A stretch of DNA of 23,569 bases from Christensenella sp. UBA4379 (GTDB taxonomy: Bacteria > Bacillota > Clostridia > Christensenellales > Aristaeellaceae): positions 109,799 to 133,367 of the forward strand of contig DGRV01000021.1 in assembly GCA_002391225.1 (NCBI GenBank). Direction: 5' to 3'. Every line of letters starts with the position of its first letter. Position 1 is the first letter of the stretch. A program made the position numbers and the translations under genes. Below, one piece after another: positions 23,531 through 23,569 of this stretch. The notes below the pieces were generated by a model that made no database searches, had not been told where the DNA came from, and worked only from the letters and a program-made list of their open reading frames with translations.

Positions 23531-23569
23531 ATTTGCCTCTCGGCCCTTCGGTCCTCCCGGGCGGCAAAT
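23531..23569. repeat. Second inverted repeat at the right edge
   Basis: ATTTGCC (23531-23537) and GGCAAAT (23563-23569) are perfect 7-bp arms enclosing a GC-rich core with CGGCCCTTCGG. The right arm ends exactly at the window edge, so the element may continue. Confidence 0.55.

Overview
The window is a 23.6 kb piece of a GC-rich bacterial chromosome (estimated by eye at about 60% G+C). It most likely comes from an anaerobic member of class Clostridia (Bacillota). The reasons are strong GGAGG-type ribosome binding sites, near-consensus sigma-A promoters (TTGACA/TATAAT with 16-18 bp spacing), the order polA-coaE-lytic transglycosylase, a DUF5058-type membrane protein, and many peptidase genes. 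The genus cannot be told from this sequence. There is no rRNA, tRNA, CRISPR array, prophage or transposase. Coding density is high and the longest gene-free stretch is about 260 bp.

Layout. (1) 1-1360, minus strand: a secreted C39-like cysteine-peptidase-fold protein overlaps by 4 bp the start of a class A penicillin-binding protein that runs off the left edge. (2) 1563-4436, plus: an operon with two polytopic membrane proteins (one DUF5058-like) and a membrane-anchored M20 metallopeptidase of the PM20D1 type. (3) 4540-5779: an HPr-kinase-fold P-loop protein and a small S24/S26 peptidase with its own promoter and a terminator. (4) 5928-8613: tldD-tldE with its own promoter, closed by a strong terminator at 8724. 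(5) 8877-9517: a Phd/YefM-PIN toxin-antitoxin pair with a 12-bp palindrome inside its promoter. (6) 9596-15463: polA, coaE, a membrane-anchored lytic transglycosylase, a solute-binding lipoprotein and a small peptidoglycan-binding membrane protein, tightly packed. (7) 15666-20835: aminotransferase, YigZ, oligoendopeptidase F and a secreted C69 dipeptidase. (8) 20848-21246, minus: a lone degenerate receiver-domain protein. (9) 21400-23485: alanine racemase and a sugar-phosphate-type nucleotidyltransferase, followed by strong inverted repeats at the right edge.

Two themes run through the window. One is cell wall biology: class A PBP, lytic transglycosylase, peptidoglycan-binding protein, alanine racemase, and a peptide-type binding lipoprotein next to the transglycosylase. 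The other is peptide and amino-acid-conjugate turnover: M20, TldD/E, PepF, C69, S26 and C39-like proteins and an aminotransferase. The least understood modules are the DUF5058/membrane protein/M20 operon, the HPr-kinase-like/S26 pair next to tldDE, the transglycosylase/binding-protein/PG-binding trio, and the degenerate receiver. These are the best candidates for undescribed biology. The functional links proposed for them are inferences from gene order.
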